Counted from the first letter of the stretch, positions 14,187 to 21,358 are shown. The stretch is DNA of 28,835 bases from an uncultured Oscillospiraceae bacterium (GCA_934565425.1 CAKTHW010000014.1:1-28835); one strand, 5' to 3'. Translations and numbers: made by a program. The notes: generated by a model from the letters alone, not told the origin.

Positions 14187-15517
14187 AGCTGACGGAAAAG
14201 TTCGTGCTGGCCATGGCGTTGGTGGTGACCTTGGCTGTCTCCGTGGGAGGGACGCTCTTGCTGGCCGTCCAGTTCCAGGCGTCCTTTCAGAACGCCGTCG
14301 CCCAGGACAGCTCCCGGCACATTTTGGCCCGGTACTCGTTGGAGTCCAAGGTGCTGGCCGACCGGCTCAAGGGGGTGGCGTTTTCCAAGGCAAACCTGGC
14401 CAAGTACGCCGACCAGCTCTGTTCCTATACGGCGGATGAGCGGATGCGGGTGACGGACGCTGACGGGCAGGTGGTGTTCTCCAACTTGCAGGGCAGCCCG
14501 GCGCTGGCGGAGGACAGCTATCAGGTGTGCCGGACGGGGGAACGGTATCTGCTCTACTTCCAGTCCGCCACGTCGGTGGGCGGCAACCGGTTCCGGCTGG
14601 TCAGCGCCTACGACGTCACCCACCTGTACCGGGAGCGCCAGCGGCAGTTTTGGGTCTTTTTGGCCATCCAAGGGGTGGTGCTGGCGGGCACCATGCTGGC
14701 GGCGTGGCGCATCTCCCGTGCCATCACCAAACCCCTGCGGGTGCTGGGACAGGTGAGCCAGGAGATCGCGGCAGGCGACTACGACCGGCGGACGGGTCTG
14801 GACACCGGGGATGAGATCGGCACGTTCAGCCAGAACTTTGACCGGATGGTAGACGCCCTGCAACGGGAGATAGAGCACCGCACCGCCTTCGTGGCCGACT
14901 TCTCCCACGAGCTGAAGACCCCCATGACCTCCCTCATCGGCTACGCCGACCTGCTCCGCACCCGCCAGCTCAGCGAGGACGAAAAGTTCCGCTACGCCAA
15001 CGCCATCTACAAGAACGGCAAGCGCCTGGAGACCCTCTCCACCCGGATGCTGTCCCTGCTCCACCTGTCCAGCACCCCTTTGGAGCTGACGCCGGTGGAC
15101 GTGCCCAAGCTGGGCAAGCGGCTGGGGCAGCTGTTTTCGGCGGGGACGCTGACGGTGGAGCTGGAACCGGCGCAGGTGCGGGGGGAGGCGGAGTTGCTGC
15201 TGACCCTGCTGCGCAACCTGGTGGAGAACGGACAAAAGGCGTCGTCTGGCACGCCGGTGGCGGTCACCGGTGCGCGGGACGGGGAGCGGTATCGGTTTTC
15301 CGTCCTCGACCAGGGCAGCGGCATGACGCCGGAACAGGTGGTGCGCGCCACGGAACCCTTCTACAAGGGCGACCGCTCCCGCTCCGGCGGTGGGTTCGGC
15401 ATCGGATTGTCCCTGTGCCAGCGCATCTGCCAGCGGCATGGGACGGCGTTGGCGTTTGAGAGTGAACCGGGCGTGGGTACCACTGTGTCCTTCTGGTTGG
15501 AGGTGTGTGATGGGTAA
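14183..15517 (+). CDS. Membrane sensor histidine kinase
   Basis: A 444-residue kinase. Two hydrophobic spans, about 6-28 and 157-175, flank an extracellular sensor of about 125 residues. A HAMP domain follows (RISRAITKPLRVLGQVSQEIAAGDYDRR), then the phosphorylation box DFSHELKTP with H242. The ATPase region has NLVENGQKAS as N-box and a GGGFGIGLSLC G-box. It senses an envelope signal and phosphorylates the regulator encoded just before it; the ATGA overlap shows tight coupling. The last eight bases overlap the next gene. An in-frame GTG at 14174 is a weaker start choice. Confidence 0.95.
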   Translation: MKLTEKFVLAMALVVTLAVSVGGTLLLAVQFQASFQNAVAQDSSRHILARYSLESKVLADRLKGVAFSKANLAKYADQLCSYTADERMRVTDADGQVVFSNLQGSPALAEDSYQVCRTGERYLLYFQSATSVGGNRFRLVSAYDVTHLYRERQRQFWVFLAIQGVVLAGTMLAAWRISRAITKPLRVLGQVSQEIAAGDYDRRTGLDTGDEIGTFSQNFDRMVDALQREIEHRTAFVADFSHELKTPMTSLIGYADLLRTRQLSEDEKFRYANAIYKNGKRLETLSTRMLSLLHLSSTPLELTPVDVPKLGKRLGQLFSAGTLTVELEPAQVRGEAELLLTLLRNLVENGQKASSGTPVAVTGARDGERYRFSVLDQGSGMTPEQVVRATEPFYKGDRSRSGGGFGIGLSLCQRICQRHGTALAFESEPGVGTTVSFWLEVCDG

Positions 15518-16157
15518 AAAAGGATGGTGGCTGGGTCTGGTGCTGGCGCTCGCCGTGGCGGTGGGGGCACCGCTGGCGGTGTTCGGGTGGATGGACGCCG
15601 CTGTTTTGGGACGGGACACCCCCATCTCCGCCCAGACCGGCAAGCTGGCCGTGTCCAGCAGCGACCTGCCCTTGGTGGCCCACATCCACAACGTGCTGGG
15701 CGAGACCAACGCCCAGGAGCAGTCCAGCCGACCGGCCACGTTGGAGGAGATGGAGGGCGGAATGAGCGACTTCCTGGCCAGCGGCGTGCTGCCTCAGTGG
15801 GTGGCGGATGTGTGGGAGCAGGTCTGCCAGACGGGAGCCGGCACGGTGACGGTGACCTATGGGACGGACATCATCAGCTACGGCTACACCGGGACGGATG
15901 GGGTGAGCTGCTTTTACACCACGGACCTGGCGTCCGACTGCGTGCTGGGGTTCCAGCTGTACACCAAGGAGGGACACGACCCGTCCGACGAGGGCCGCCA
16001 GGCGGTGATGGAGCGCTACATCCAGTACCTGGGACTGGACGTGCTGGGGGATTGGGTCTATAATGGGAACCGATACCAGTCCCCGGAGGCGCAGCTGTTC
16101 GTGAACGCCCTCTTGGAGGAGGACAGCGGCGGGTTCTCCATCGGGGTGGAGCTGTGA
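15510..16157 (+). CDS. Exported or membrane-anchored protein of unknown function
   Basis: A 215-residue protein starting MGKKGWWLGLVLALAVAVGAPLAVFGW, a clear signal anchor or signal peptide, followed by an extracytoplasmic region with no family I know. The mature part is acidic and contains a YGYTGTDGVSCFYTTDLASDC block with two cysteines that could form a disulfide. GGAGG lies six bases before the ATG at 15510, and the start overlaps the kinase by eight bases. As third gene of the two-component operon it may be an accessory sensor or an effector on the outer membrane face; this is inference from position. A hairpin terminator follows. Confidence 0.75.
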   Translation: MGKKGWWLGLVLALAVAVGAPLAVFGWMDAAVLGRDTPISAQTGKLAVSSSDLPLVAHIHNVLGETNAQEQSSRPATLEEMEGGMSDFLASGVLPQWVADVWEQVCQTGAGTVTVTYGTDIISYGYTGTDGVSCFYTTDLASDCVLGFQLYTKEGHDPSDEGRQAVMERYIQYLGLDVLGDWVYNGNRYQSPEAQLFVNALLEEDSGGFSIGVEL

Positions 16158-16164
16158 GGATGAC

Positions 16165-16204
16165 AAAGACCGCCTGCCATCGGTTGGGATGACGGGCGGT
16201 CTTT
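16165..16204. terminator. Terminator between convergent genes
   Basis: A ten-bp outer stem AAAGACCGCC (16165-16174) with 16195-16204 plus an inner CATC/GATG pairing. It has a short T-run on both strands, so it can serve both flanking genes. Confidence 0.7.
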
Positions 16205-16224
16205 GTTCTGTTCGGAATGTGTTT

Positions 16225-16692
16225 TCAGAAAACGGAAGCGGAGGCGACAGAGCCCTGCTCCTCCTGGGCGATGCAGGCTTCCAGAGCGGTCTGGCAACGG
16301 GTCATCTCTTGCAAGATGTCGTCGTAGTTCACCGTGGGGAACAGCTGCGCAGTGACGTCGAGGATGTCCGCGGTGCGGCGGGGCATCTCCGGTTCGGTCT
16401 GCTTGGCGTCCTTGGCGTCGGCCAGACTGTTGTGAGCGTCCTGGAGGACGGACTCGTCACAGAGGTGACCACCGGCGTCGATGGCGTCCTCCAGGTCGGC
16501 CATGGCCTTGTCCAGAGCGATGTTCTGGTCGTGAAGGGCCAGGCAGGCGGCGTTGAAGGAGGCCACTGCGGCGTCCCGGTCGTCCCGCACCTGCAGGCAC
16601 CAGGCGGTCACAGCCACTACGATAGCCAGCACAGCCAGGACGCACAGCCCACGCAGGAGCGGTCTTTGTCGATTGGTTTCCTTGGTTTCCAT
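16225..16692 (-). CDS. Membrane-anchored small unknown protein
   Basis: A 155-residue protein with a basic start (METKETNRQRPLLRG), one hydrophobic segment at about 14-33, then a mostly helical, acidic extracytoplasmic part. Three cysteines in the C-terminal region could form disulfides. I do not recognise a family. Its ribosome site is weak (AGAGAG well upstream), but a good promoter lies at 16752-16780 and a terminator follows, so I take it as a real single-gene unit. It is convergent with the two-component operon. The helical outer part could bind a partner protein or wall component, but nothing in the sequence says which. Confidence 0.6.
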   Translation of the reverse strand: METKETNRQRPLLRGLCVLAVLAIVVAVTAWCLQVRDDRDAAVASFNAACLALHDQNIALDKAMADLEDAIDAGGHLCDESVLQDAHNSLADAKDAKQTEPEMPRRTADILDVTAQLFPTVNYDDILQEMTRCQTALEACIAQEEQGSVASASVF

Positions 16693-16751
16693 GGTTGATG
16701 CACACTCTCTTTCTCATGCTAGTGCCGCTGTGTCCAGCAGCCTATACTGAC

Positions 16752-16780
16752 ATCTTACAGGACAGGCGTGGATTTTTCAA
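16752..16780 (-). promoter_or_regulatory. Sigma-A promoter of the membrane-anchored unknown
   Basis: On the minus strand TTGAAA, 17 bases, TAAGAT, about 60 bases upstream of the ATG at 16692. Confidence 0.5.
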
Positions 16781-16884
16781 TACGCTGGAGGGGGATTTTG
16801 CGACTTTTTCGAGAAAAAGACAGGACTTTTCGCTAAGTACTATCCTAATGTTGTCAACCCAGGGAGAACACGGTTATCCGCCCG

Positions 16885-17370
16885 TCACGCCTCCTCGCCG
16901 CACAGCGCGATGGCTTCCTCTGCGCTGGCGCCGTTGAAGAGGATGGCCAGGATGCCGGGGGTGTAGTGGGAGAAGGTGACGGCGGGCATGTAGATGCTGT
17001 CCTTGACGATGGCCGGAGAGGGAAGGGCACCGTCGCAGTTCACAAAACACTTGTACCGGATCTCCCCGTCCCGCAGGTCCAGCTCGAAGTTGCCGTAGCG
17101 CATCCCGTAGTTGGCCCGGCAGATAAACTCGGCCATGGCCGTCCGCTCCTCCGGATTGGAGACATCCGCGGCGACGGGGGAGATAGCGTACACGGTGTAG
17201 GTGTCCGTATCCACGCCCACAAGGTATTCCAGGGTCTTCAGCTTGTTGTTGGTGTTCAGGCCGAAGCGGAACCTACCCGTTTCCTTGTCAAAACGGTAGT
17301 TCCAGTCGTCCGTCTTCAAAAATGCGCCGATCATGGTCGCGATCTCACCAGAGTAGTTCCGTTCGTTCAT
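16885..17370 (-). CDS. YbjN-domain-like protein, tandem paralog A
   Basis: A 161-residue cytoplasmic protein resembling the YbjN/type III chaperone-like fold. It aligns without any gap over its whole length with the 161-residue product of the next gene upstream. Shared blocks include NYSxEI at the start, YAIxP, AMxEFxCRxNYG, YGNFELDLxDG with RYK and CDG, and PGILAI near the end. The ATG at 17370 follows AGGAGG and matches the paralog start; an ATG at 17394 with AAGGAG is an alternative that adds eight residues. It has its own promoter. YbjN-like proteins are thought to aid folding or regulation, with no fixed role in clostridia. I see no clear terminator after it. Confidence 0.7.
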   Translation of the reverse strand: MNERNYSGEIATMIGAFLKTDDWNYRFDKETGRFRFGLNTNNKLKTLEYLVGVDTDTYTVYAISPVAADVSNPEERTAMAEFICRANYGMRYGNFELDLRDGEIRYKCFVNCDGALPSPAIVKDSIYMPAVTFSHYTPGILAILFNGASAEEAIALCGEEA

Positions 17371-17448
17371 ATTGGTATCCTCCTGATTCTTCATAGGGAT
17401 TTGCTCCTTTTTGGGTTAGTTGTGGTGCTGAATGGGGTTGTGAGGATA

Positions 17449-17476
17449 ATGATAGCACGAAAAAATGAAATGTCAA
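17449..17476 (-). promoter_or_regulatory. Sigma-A promoter of YbjN-like paralog A
   Basis: On the minus strand TTGACA, 16 bases, TATCAT, lying between the two paralogs, so A can be expressed apart from B. Confidence 0.65.
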
Positions 17477-17520
17477 GTAGTTTTATGAAGTTTTGTGGTG
17501 TTTTAGAAGAAAAGGTTGCC

Positions 17521-18006
17521 TCAGTCCGGGGTTTCACAGCGGGCGAAGGCCTCTTCCCCGGTGTCGTCGGAGAAGTAGATGGCCAGGATACCGGGACTGA
17601 AGCGCTGGAAGGTGGAGACGGAGAGGACGATGCTGTCCAGGAAGAGGTCGGAAGTGGGTTCGCGGCCGTCGCAGTCCACAGTGACCTTGTAACGCAGCGT
17701 GCCATCCTCCAAGTCCAGTTCGAAGTTGCCATAGGGCAGTCCATAGTTGACGCGGCAGAGGAATTCGGTCATGGCGATGCGCTTGTCATCGTTCTCTACG
17801 TCCAGGCTCAGCGGGAAGATGGCGTAGGTCAGGAAGTCGTCTGCCCGGACGTGGACGTGGAAGCGGAGCAGATTGGGGGGAGGATCCATGGTAAGGGCGA
17901 ATTTGAACACACCGGTCTCGTCGGAAAAGGTGTAGCCCAGTACGAGTCCGTCCAGGAAGCTCAGGATGACGTCGGCGATCTCAGGGGAGTAGTTCTGATG
18001 AGCCAT
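17521..18006 (-). CDS. YbjN-domain-like protein, tandem paralog B
   Basis: A 161-residue protein, the same length as its downstream neighbour and collinear with it, including NYSPEI, YAIFPLSLDV, AMTEFLCRVNYG, PYGNFELDLEDG, RYKVTVDCDG and SPGILAIYF. The N-terminal third has diverged most, which is where a partner-specific surface may lie. The ATG at 18006 follows AAAGGAG by nine bases; the frame continues to 18303 but that part lacks a ribosome site and runs across an opposite-strand operon. No clear hairpin terminator separates B from A, so read-through from B into A is likely in addition to A's own promoter. Confidence 0.7.
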   Translation of the reverse strand: MAHQNYSPEIADVILSFLDGLVLGYTFSDETGVFKFALTMDPPPNLLRFHVHVRADDFLTYAIFPLSLDVENDDKRIAMTEFLCRVNYGLPYGNFELDLEDGTLRYKVTVDCDGREPTSDLFLDSIVLSVSTFQRFSPGILAIYFSDDTGEEAFARCETPD

Positions 18007-18096
18007 AAGGGGGTTCTCCTTTCTCTGTTGTCTTTGGGAACGGTTGGTACAAGAGAAGGATACTACAGAAAAAGGGACATTACTAGACACTGGCAG

Positions 18097-18126
18097 TTGA
18101 CAAATGAGAGAAATACAGTCTATCAT
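18097..18126 (+). promoter_or_regulatory. Sigma-A promoter of the four-gene small-protein cassette
   Basis: A perfect TTGACA, 18 bases, TATCAT, ten bases before the AAAGGAGGG that serves the first small ORF. Confidence 0.65.
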
Positions 18127-18156
18127 AACATTGTGAAAGGAGGGAATGGCAGTCGT

Positions 18157-18267
18157 ATGAAACTGATTATCATCACATTGCTCCTGATTTGTCTGGCGCT
18201 CTCGTTCATCAGCGTTGGGTGCTCCATCCGCTCGATTAGAAGAAAGAGGAGGGATGTTCGTGAGTGA
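18157..18267 (+). CDS. 36-residue single-span membrane peptide
   Basis: The peptide starts MKLIIITLLLICLALSFISV, nearly all hydrophobic, and ends in a very basic tail (RSIRRKRRDVRE) that should stay in the cytoplasm. AAAGGAGGG lies 12 bases before the ATG. A Cys at residue 22 in SVGC is not a good lipobox. The stop overlaps the start of the next gene by eight bases, so it is co-translated with the RHH protein. Size and shape are like small membrane toxins or regulators of membrane enzymes, but there is no sequence family I can name. Strong promoter, ribosome site and coupling support it as real. Confidence 0.65.
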   Translation: MKLIIITLLLICLALSFISVGCSIRSIRRKRRDVRE

Positions 18268-18448
18268 AGCAAAATACAAGTCGCAGATGAAAAACCTGCG
18301 CAAAAATTACGTCCGTTTCCCGCTGGACTTGAAGCCTGATGTGCTGGACGCCTACAAGGCCGCCTGTAAAGCCAACGGGACGACACCGACCACGGAGATC
18401 AAGAAGTTCATCGCTGCGTATATTGCGGCGTATCCTATTTCTGAGTGA
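18260..18448 (+). CDS. Small ribbon-helix-helix-like (Arc/CopG-type) protein
   Basis: A 62-residue basic protein. KNYVRFPLDLKPDVLDAYKA reads as a beta strand leading into the first helix, and TPTTEIKKFIAAYIA as the second helix of an RHH DNA-binding fold like that of Arc or antitoxin-type repressors. I chose GTG at 18260 because AGGAGGG sits seven bases upstream; the ATG at 18254 is almost on top of that site. It overlaps the membrane-peptide gene by eight bases. It could repress its own operon, as many small RHH proteins do, and could neutralise or control the membrane peptide; both are inference. Similar small proteins are frequent on clostridial mobile elements. Confidence 0.7.
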   Translation: MSEAKYKSQMKNLRKNYVRFPLDLKPDVLDAYKAACKANGTTPTTEIKKFIAAYIAAYPISE

Positions 18449-18461
18449 GGAAGGAGCACGG

Positions 18462-18680
18462 ATGCCAGCCAATCGAGCACATCCGGACTATCCGGAATAT
18501 ATTGAAAAATGCAAAAGACTCCGAGATTGGTACCTGGCGGAGTCTGAGGATTTATGGGTACCCACTGGCGTCCGGGACGGCAATACGGCGCTCTACGCGG
18601 TGCAGAGGGAGCACAATCGGCGGTTGAAGGAGCTGCAAAAGGAGTATTGGTATCTGTTTGAGGAGGCGGAAGATGGATAA
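18462..18680 (+). CDS. Small unknown protein of the tRNA-Arg cassette
   Basis: A 72-residue, charged, mostly helical protein (HPDYPEYIEKCKRLRDWYLA, then NTALYAVQREHNRRLKELQK). I have no named family for it, though the style is that of short phage or mobile-element proteins in clostridia. AAGGAG is five bases before the ATG at 18462. Its last eight bases overlap the next gene, so translation is coupled. No membrane span or metal motif is visible. Confidence 0.65.
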   Translation: MPANRAHPDYPEYIEKCKRLRDWYLAESEDLWVPTGVRDGNTALYAVQREHNRRLKELQKEYWYLFEEAEDG

Positions 18681-18879
18681 AGCGGAAGCACTGGCGTTGG
18701 GGACTTCCAAAGAGCTGCTGTACGTGATACAGGAAGACCCGGTGCTAAGGCATGACCCAGAGGTCTGCGCCAGGTTCAACGAGCTGGCAAAACGGGAGTT
18801 TGAAGGGCGGATCGAGGATTATTCGCCGGATATCCACTATGACTACAACCGACGCCAAGCAAAAGAAAAAGCTCTGTGA
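18673..18879 (+). CDS. Small unknown protein, last gene of the tRNA-Arg cassette
   Basis: A 68-residue acidic, helical protein (MDKAEALALGTSKELLYVIQ at the start, YDYNRRQAKEKAL at the end). No family recognised. GGAGG precedes the ATG at 18673, which overlaps the preceding gene by eight bases. Its stop codon lies within the stem of the terminator shared with tRNA-Arg. The even spacing and repeated eight-base overlaps in this cassette suggest that the four products are made in fixed ratio. Confidence 0.6.
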   Translation: MDKAEALALGTSKELLYVIQEDPVLRHDPEVCARFNELAKREFEGRIEDYSPDIHYDYNRRQAKEKAL

Positions 18880-18900
18880 CCGAATGATCACAGAGCTTTT
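18866..18900. terminator. Bidirectional terminator, small-gene cassette and tRNA-Arg
   Basis: A perfect 13-bp stem, AAAAGCTCTGTGA (18867-18879) with 18888-18900, has an eight-base loop. T-runs exist in both directions, TTTTC on the plus strand and a longer TTTTTCTTTT on the minus strand, so it ends the tRNA transcript as well. Confidence 0.85.
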
Positions 18901-18903
18901 CTA

Positions 18904-18980
18904 TGGTACGCCCGAAGGGACTCGAACCCCCAGCCTTCAGAACCGGAATCTGACGCTCTATCCAATTGAACTACGAGCGC
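18904..18980 (-). tRNA. tRNA-Arg, anticodon CCG
   Basis: The minus strand folds into a full cloverleaf: acceptor GCGCTCG with CGGGCGT, D-arm GTTC/GAGC, anticodon stem TCAGA/TCTGA with loop TTCCGGT, five-base variable loop, and T-loop TTCGAGT. The anticodon CCG is at plus 18944-18946. CCA is encoded (18904-18906). Total 77 bases. It has its own promoter and a terminator just past the 3' end. It decodes CGG, useful in a GC-rich genome. Confidence 0.97.
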
Positions 18981-19006
18981 ATACCATGCTTTTCTTAAGC
19001 TTAGTT

Positions 19007-19035
19007 ATTATATCAGGTCTTCCGCCGGTTGTAAA
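19007..19035 (-). promoter_or_regulatory. Sigma-A promoter of tRNA-Arg
   Basis: On the minus strand TTTACA, 17 bases, TATAAT, about 27 bases upstream of the mature 5' end. Confidence 0.8.
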
Positions 19036-19065
19036 GGGGAAATTGAAAACTTTTTTCTGAAAAGA

Positions 19066-19094
19066 TTGTCAAAGGGGAAGGGCTGTGCTAAAAT
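19066..19094 (+). promoter_or_regulatory. Sigma-A promoter of the DivIVA-like operon
   Basis: TTGTCA, 17 bases, TAAAAT, about 50 bases before the ATG at 19145. Confidence 0.65.
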
Positions 19095-19144
19095 GAAACG
19101 ACAAAAGAGAGGACAATCCCAACCATGTGACAGGAGGGTATGAT

Positions 19145-19948
19145 ATGGAACAGAATATGCAATTCCGCAGCGCCGGATTTGGCGGGTTCAACCGTCAGGA
19201 CGTTTTGAATTATATCGAAGAGACCACCAAGGAATACAACCAGCGGTTTGAGGAGCTGCGTGCCCAGCATGAGGCTGCCCAGGCGGAGGCGGACGAGCTG
19301 CGTCAGGCTTTGAGCGAAAGCAAGAGCCAGGAAGAGAACTTGCAGAACCGAGTGGACGAGCTGATCCAGGAGAAGGATGCCCTGCTCACCCGAGTGAAGA
19401 AGTTAGAACCCCTCCAGGCGCAGGTCACCCTGCTCCACTCCCGGGTGGAGGCTCTGACCCCGGACGCCGAGGCTTATGCCGGTCTGCGCAGTCAGATCTC
19501 CGACATCGAGCTGGAAGCCCGGCAGCGTGCCGGTGAGATCCTGGCACAAGCCAAGCAGAAGGCGGAGGAGATCACCACCAACGCCCAGTCTCAGGCAGAC
19601 GCTCTCCGCGACCAGACCGAGACTGCGGCAGCGGAACAGCTCAACCAGGCGCGTGCGCGAGCAGAGGACATCGTGACCCAGGCCAACCAGTCCGCCGCTG
19701 CCGTCACCACCGATGCGCAGCACCAGGTACAAGCGGAACAGGAGCGCGTCCAGGACTTGCGCAGCAAGACCCAGAGTGCCCTGGCCGAGACCGGCGCCGT
19801 GGTGCGCTCCATCGTGGTCAACTCTGTAGCCGAGATCGAACGCATCAAGGACGCTCTGATGTCCCTGAAAGCCACTTATTCCCAGGCACAAGACGACCTG
19901 ACCCCCGAAGCACCCACCGAGACTCCGGAGGAACCCAAGGATGAGTAA
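19145..19948 (+). CDS. DivIVA-like coiled-coil protein
   Basis: A 267-residue protein. The N-terminus FRSAGFGGFNRQDVLNYIEE resembles the short membrane-binding DivIVA head, and residues about 25-230 are almost wholly coiled coil rich in Ala, Gln and Glu. A proline- and acid-rich tail closes it. DivIVA-type proteins gather at curved membrane and recruit division, wall or chromosome partners; related ones with Ala-Gln-rich coils are common in clostridia. AGGAGGG lies six bases before the ATG at 19145. The stop overlaps the start of a fumarase-beta-type gene by eight bases, an unexpected partner. It may be a scaffold specific to this group rather than true DivIVA. Confidence 0.75.
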   Translation: MEQNMQFRSAGFGGFNRQDVLNYIEETTKEYNQRFEELRAQHEAAQAEADELRQALSESKSQEENLQNRVDELIQEKDALLTRVKKLEPLQAQVTLLHSRVEALTPDAEAYAGLRSQISDIELEARQRAGEILAQAKQKAEEITTNAQSQADALRDQTETAAAEQLNQARARAEDIVTQANQSAAAVTTDAQHQVQAEQERVQDLRSKTQSALAETGAVVRSIVVNSVAEIERIKDALMSLKATYSQAQDDLTPEAPTETPEEPKDE

Positions 19949-20498
19949 GACCTATCACCTGCACACCAGTCAGCTCCGCGCCGCCATCGACCAGCTCCAG
20001 GCTGGCGACCGGGTGCTGCTGACCGGCACCATTTATACCGCACGAGACGCCGCCCACAAACGTTTGTTCGCCCTGTTGGACGAGGGCAAGGAACTGCCCT
20101 TCCCCTTGAAGGACGCCGTCATCTACTATGCCGGCCCCACCCCTGCCCAGCAGGGGCTGCCCATGGGCGCCTGCGGCCCCACCACCGCCAGCCGGATGAA
20201 CGCCTTCGCGCCCCGATTGCTGGACTTGGGTCTGGCGGCCATCATCGGCAAGGGACAGATGAGCGAGGACGTGGCCCAGGCGCTCATCCGCAACCACAGC
20301 TGTTTCTTCGCCGCCGTAGGCGGTGCCGGTGCGCTCATCGCTCGGTGTATCCATGTGGCGGACGTCATCGCCTTCGACGAGCTGGGCTGTGAGTCCATCA
20401 AGCGCTTCCTGGTGGAGGACCTGCCCTTGACGGTGGCCATGGACTGCCACGGGGGCAACCTCTACGAGAGCGGCAGAAAATTATATCAAGTTATTTGA
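19941..20498 (+). CDS. Class I fumarate hydratase/tartrate dehydratase beta-type subunit
   Basis: A 185-residue protein matching the small C-terminal (beta) part of class I Fe-S hydro-lyases. YYAGPTPAQQGLPMGACGPTTASRMNAF carries the GPTT-x-RM signature, and GKGQMSEDVAQAL and GGAGALIARCI follow in the normal order. In two-subunit enzymes it pairs with an Fe-S alpha subunit to interconvert fumarate and malate or a similar diacid. No alpha gene is next to it; the gene before it is DivIVA-like and the one after is an ADP-ribosylglycohydrolase. It overlaps the DivIVA-like gene by eight bases. The alpha subunit may be elsewhere in the genome, or this protein may have another partner. Confidence 0.88.
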   Translation: MSKTYHLHTSQLRAAIDQLQAGDRVLLTGTIYTARDAAHKRLFALLDEGKELPFPLKDAVIYYAGPTPAQQGLPMGACGPTTASRMNAFAPRLLDLGLAAIIGKGQMSEDVAQALIRNHSCFFAAVGGAGALIARCIHVADVIAFDELGCESIKRFLVEDLPLTVAMDCHGGNLYESGRKLYQVI

Positions 20499-20516
20499 GC
20501 GAAAGGAGGAGGTTGG

Positions 20517-21350
20517 ATGCGACTGTTAGGCGCCGTCATCGGCGATATCTCCGGCTCCTGGTACGAGTTCCGGGAATTTAAGAAGCGTCCCGCCACGCTG
20601 GTCACCCAGCGGGATTTCTTTACCGACGACTCCGTGCTCACCTTGGCTGTGGCCGAGGGGATGATGAACGGATTTGAGAAAGTAGACCGTGCCAGATTGC
20701 AGGACGAGGACGTTCAGGCTGCATTTCGTCTGGAGATCGTCAAGAGCATCTGCGAATTCGCCCACCGTTACCCGGACGCCGGTTACGGCAACACCTTCAT
20801 CCGTTGGTATGCCGACGCCTATGAGCGGCAGGTGTACGAGCCCTACAACAGCTGGGGCAACGGCTCCGCCATGCGGGCGTCCTTCGCTGGTTGGGCGGCA
20901 CAGTCTCTGGAGGAGGCGCTGCTGTTGGGCAAGCTCTCCGCGGAAGTGACCCACAACCACCCGGAGGGCATCAAGGGCGCTCAGGCCATCGCGGCGGGCA
21001 TCTACCTGCTCCGGAGCGGCAAGTCCAAGGCGGACGTGCGGGAGTACCTGTCCCAATTGTACGACCTCAACTTCACCCTGGATGAAATTCGGCCCAGCTA
21101 CCACTTTGAGGTGAGCTGTCAGAAGTCGGTGCCCCAGGCCATCAACGCCTTTTTGGAGGCGGAGGACTTTGAGGACACCCTGAAAAACGCCCTCTCCATC
21201 GGCGGCGACGCGGACACCTTGGCCGCCATGGCTGGCAGTCTGGCGGAAGCCTGCTACCCCATCCCGACGGATTTGGAGGAACGGGCGTGGGCAAAGCTGA
21301 CGCCGGATCTGCAGGCGGTGGTGCGCAGAGCCAACGAATTTTTAGCGTAA
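20517..21350 (+). CDS. ADP-ribosylglycohydrolase (DraG/ARH family)
   Basis: A 277-residue hydrolase that should remove ADP-ribose from proteins, nucleic acids or small molecules with a two-magnesium centre. GAVIGDISGSWYEF opens the fold, FTDDSVLTLA gives the first metal-binding Asp pair, WGNGSAMRASFAGWA is a family block, and GGDADTLAAMAG near residue 230 gives the second Asp pair. GGAGGAGG lies just before the ATG at 20517. It is the third gene of the DivIVA-fumarase transcript, 18 bases after the previous stop, and ends at a strong terminator. No ADP-ribosyltransferase is visible in the window, so its substrate is open. Confidence 0.93.
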   Translation: MRLLGAVIGDISGSWYEFREFKKRPATLVTQRDFFTDDSVLTLAVAEGMMNGFEKVDRARLQDEDVQAAFRLEIVKSICEFAHRYPDAGYGNTFIRWYADAYERQVYEPYNSWGNGSAMRASFAGWAAQSLEEALLLGKLSAEVTHNHPEGIKGAQAIAAGIYLLRSGKSKADVREYLSQLYDLNFTLDEIRPSYHFEVSCQKSVPQAINAFLEAEDFEDTLKNALSIGGDADTLAAMAGSLAEACYPIPTDLEERAWAKLTPDLQAVVRRANEFLA

Positions 21351-21358
21351 CGCATGAG

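Noticed and set aside
14162..15739. A 525-residue minus-strand frame
   Set aside because: Opposite to the histidine kinase, rich in Gln, His and Arg, with no family motif.
18157..18980. Complete integrated element at tRNA-Arg
   Set aside because: No integrase is present and I found no second copy of the tRNA 3' end within the window, so only an association with the tRNA can be stated.
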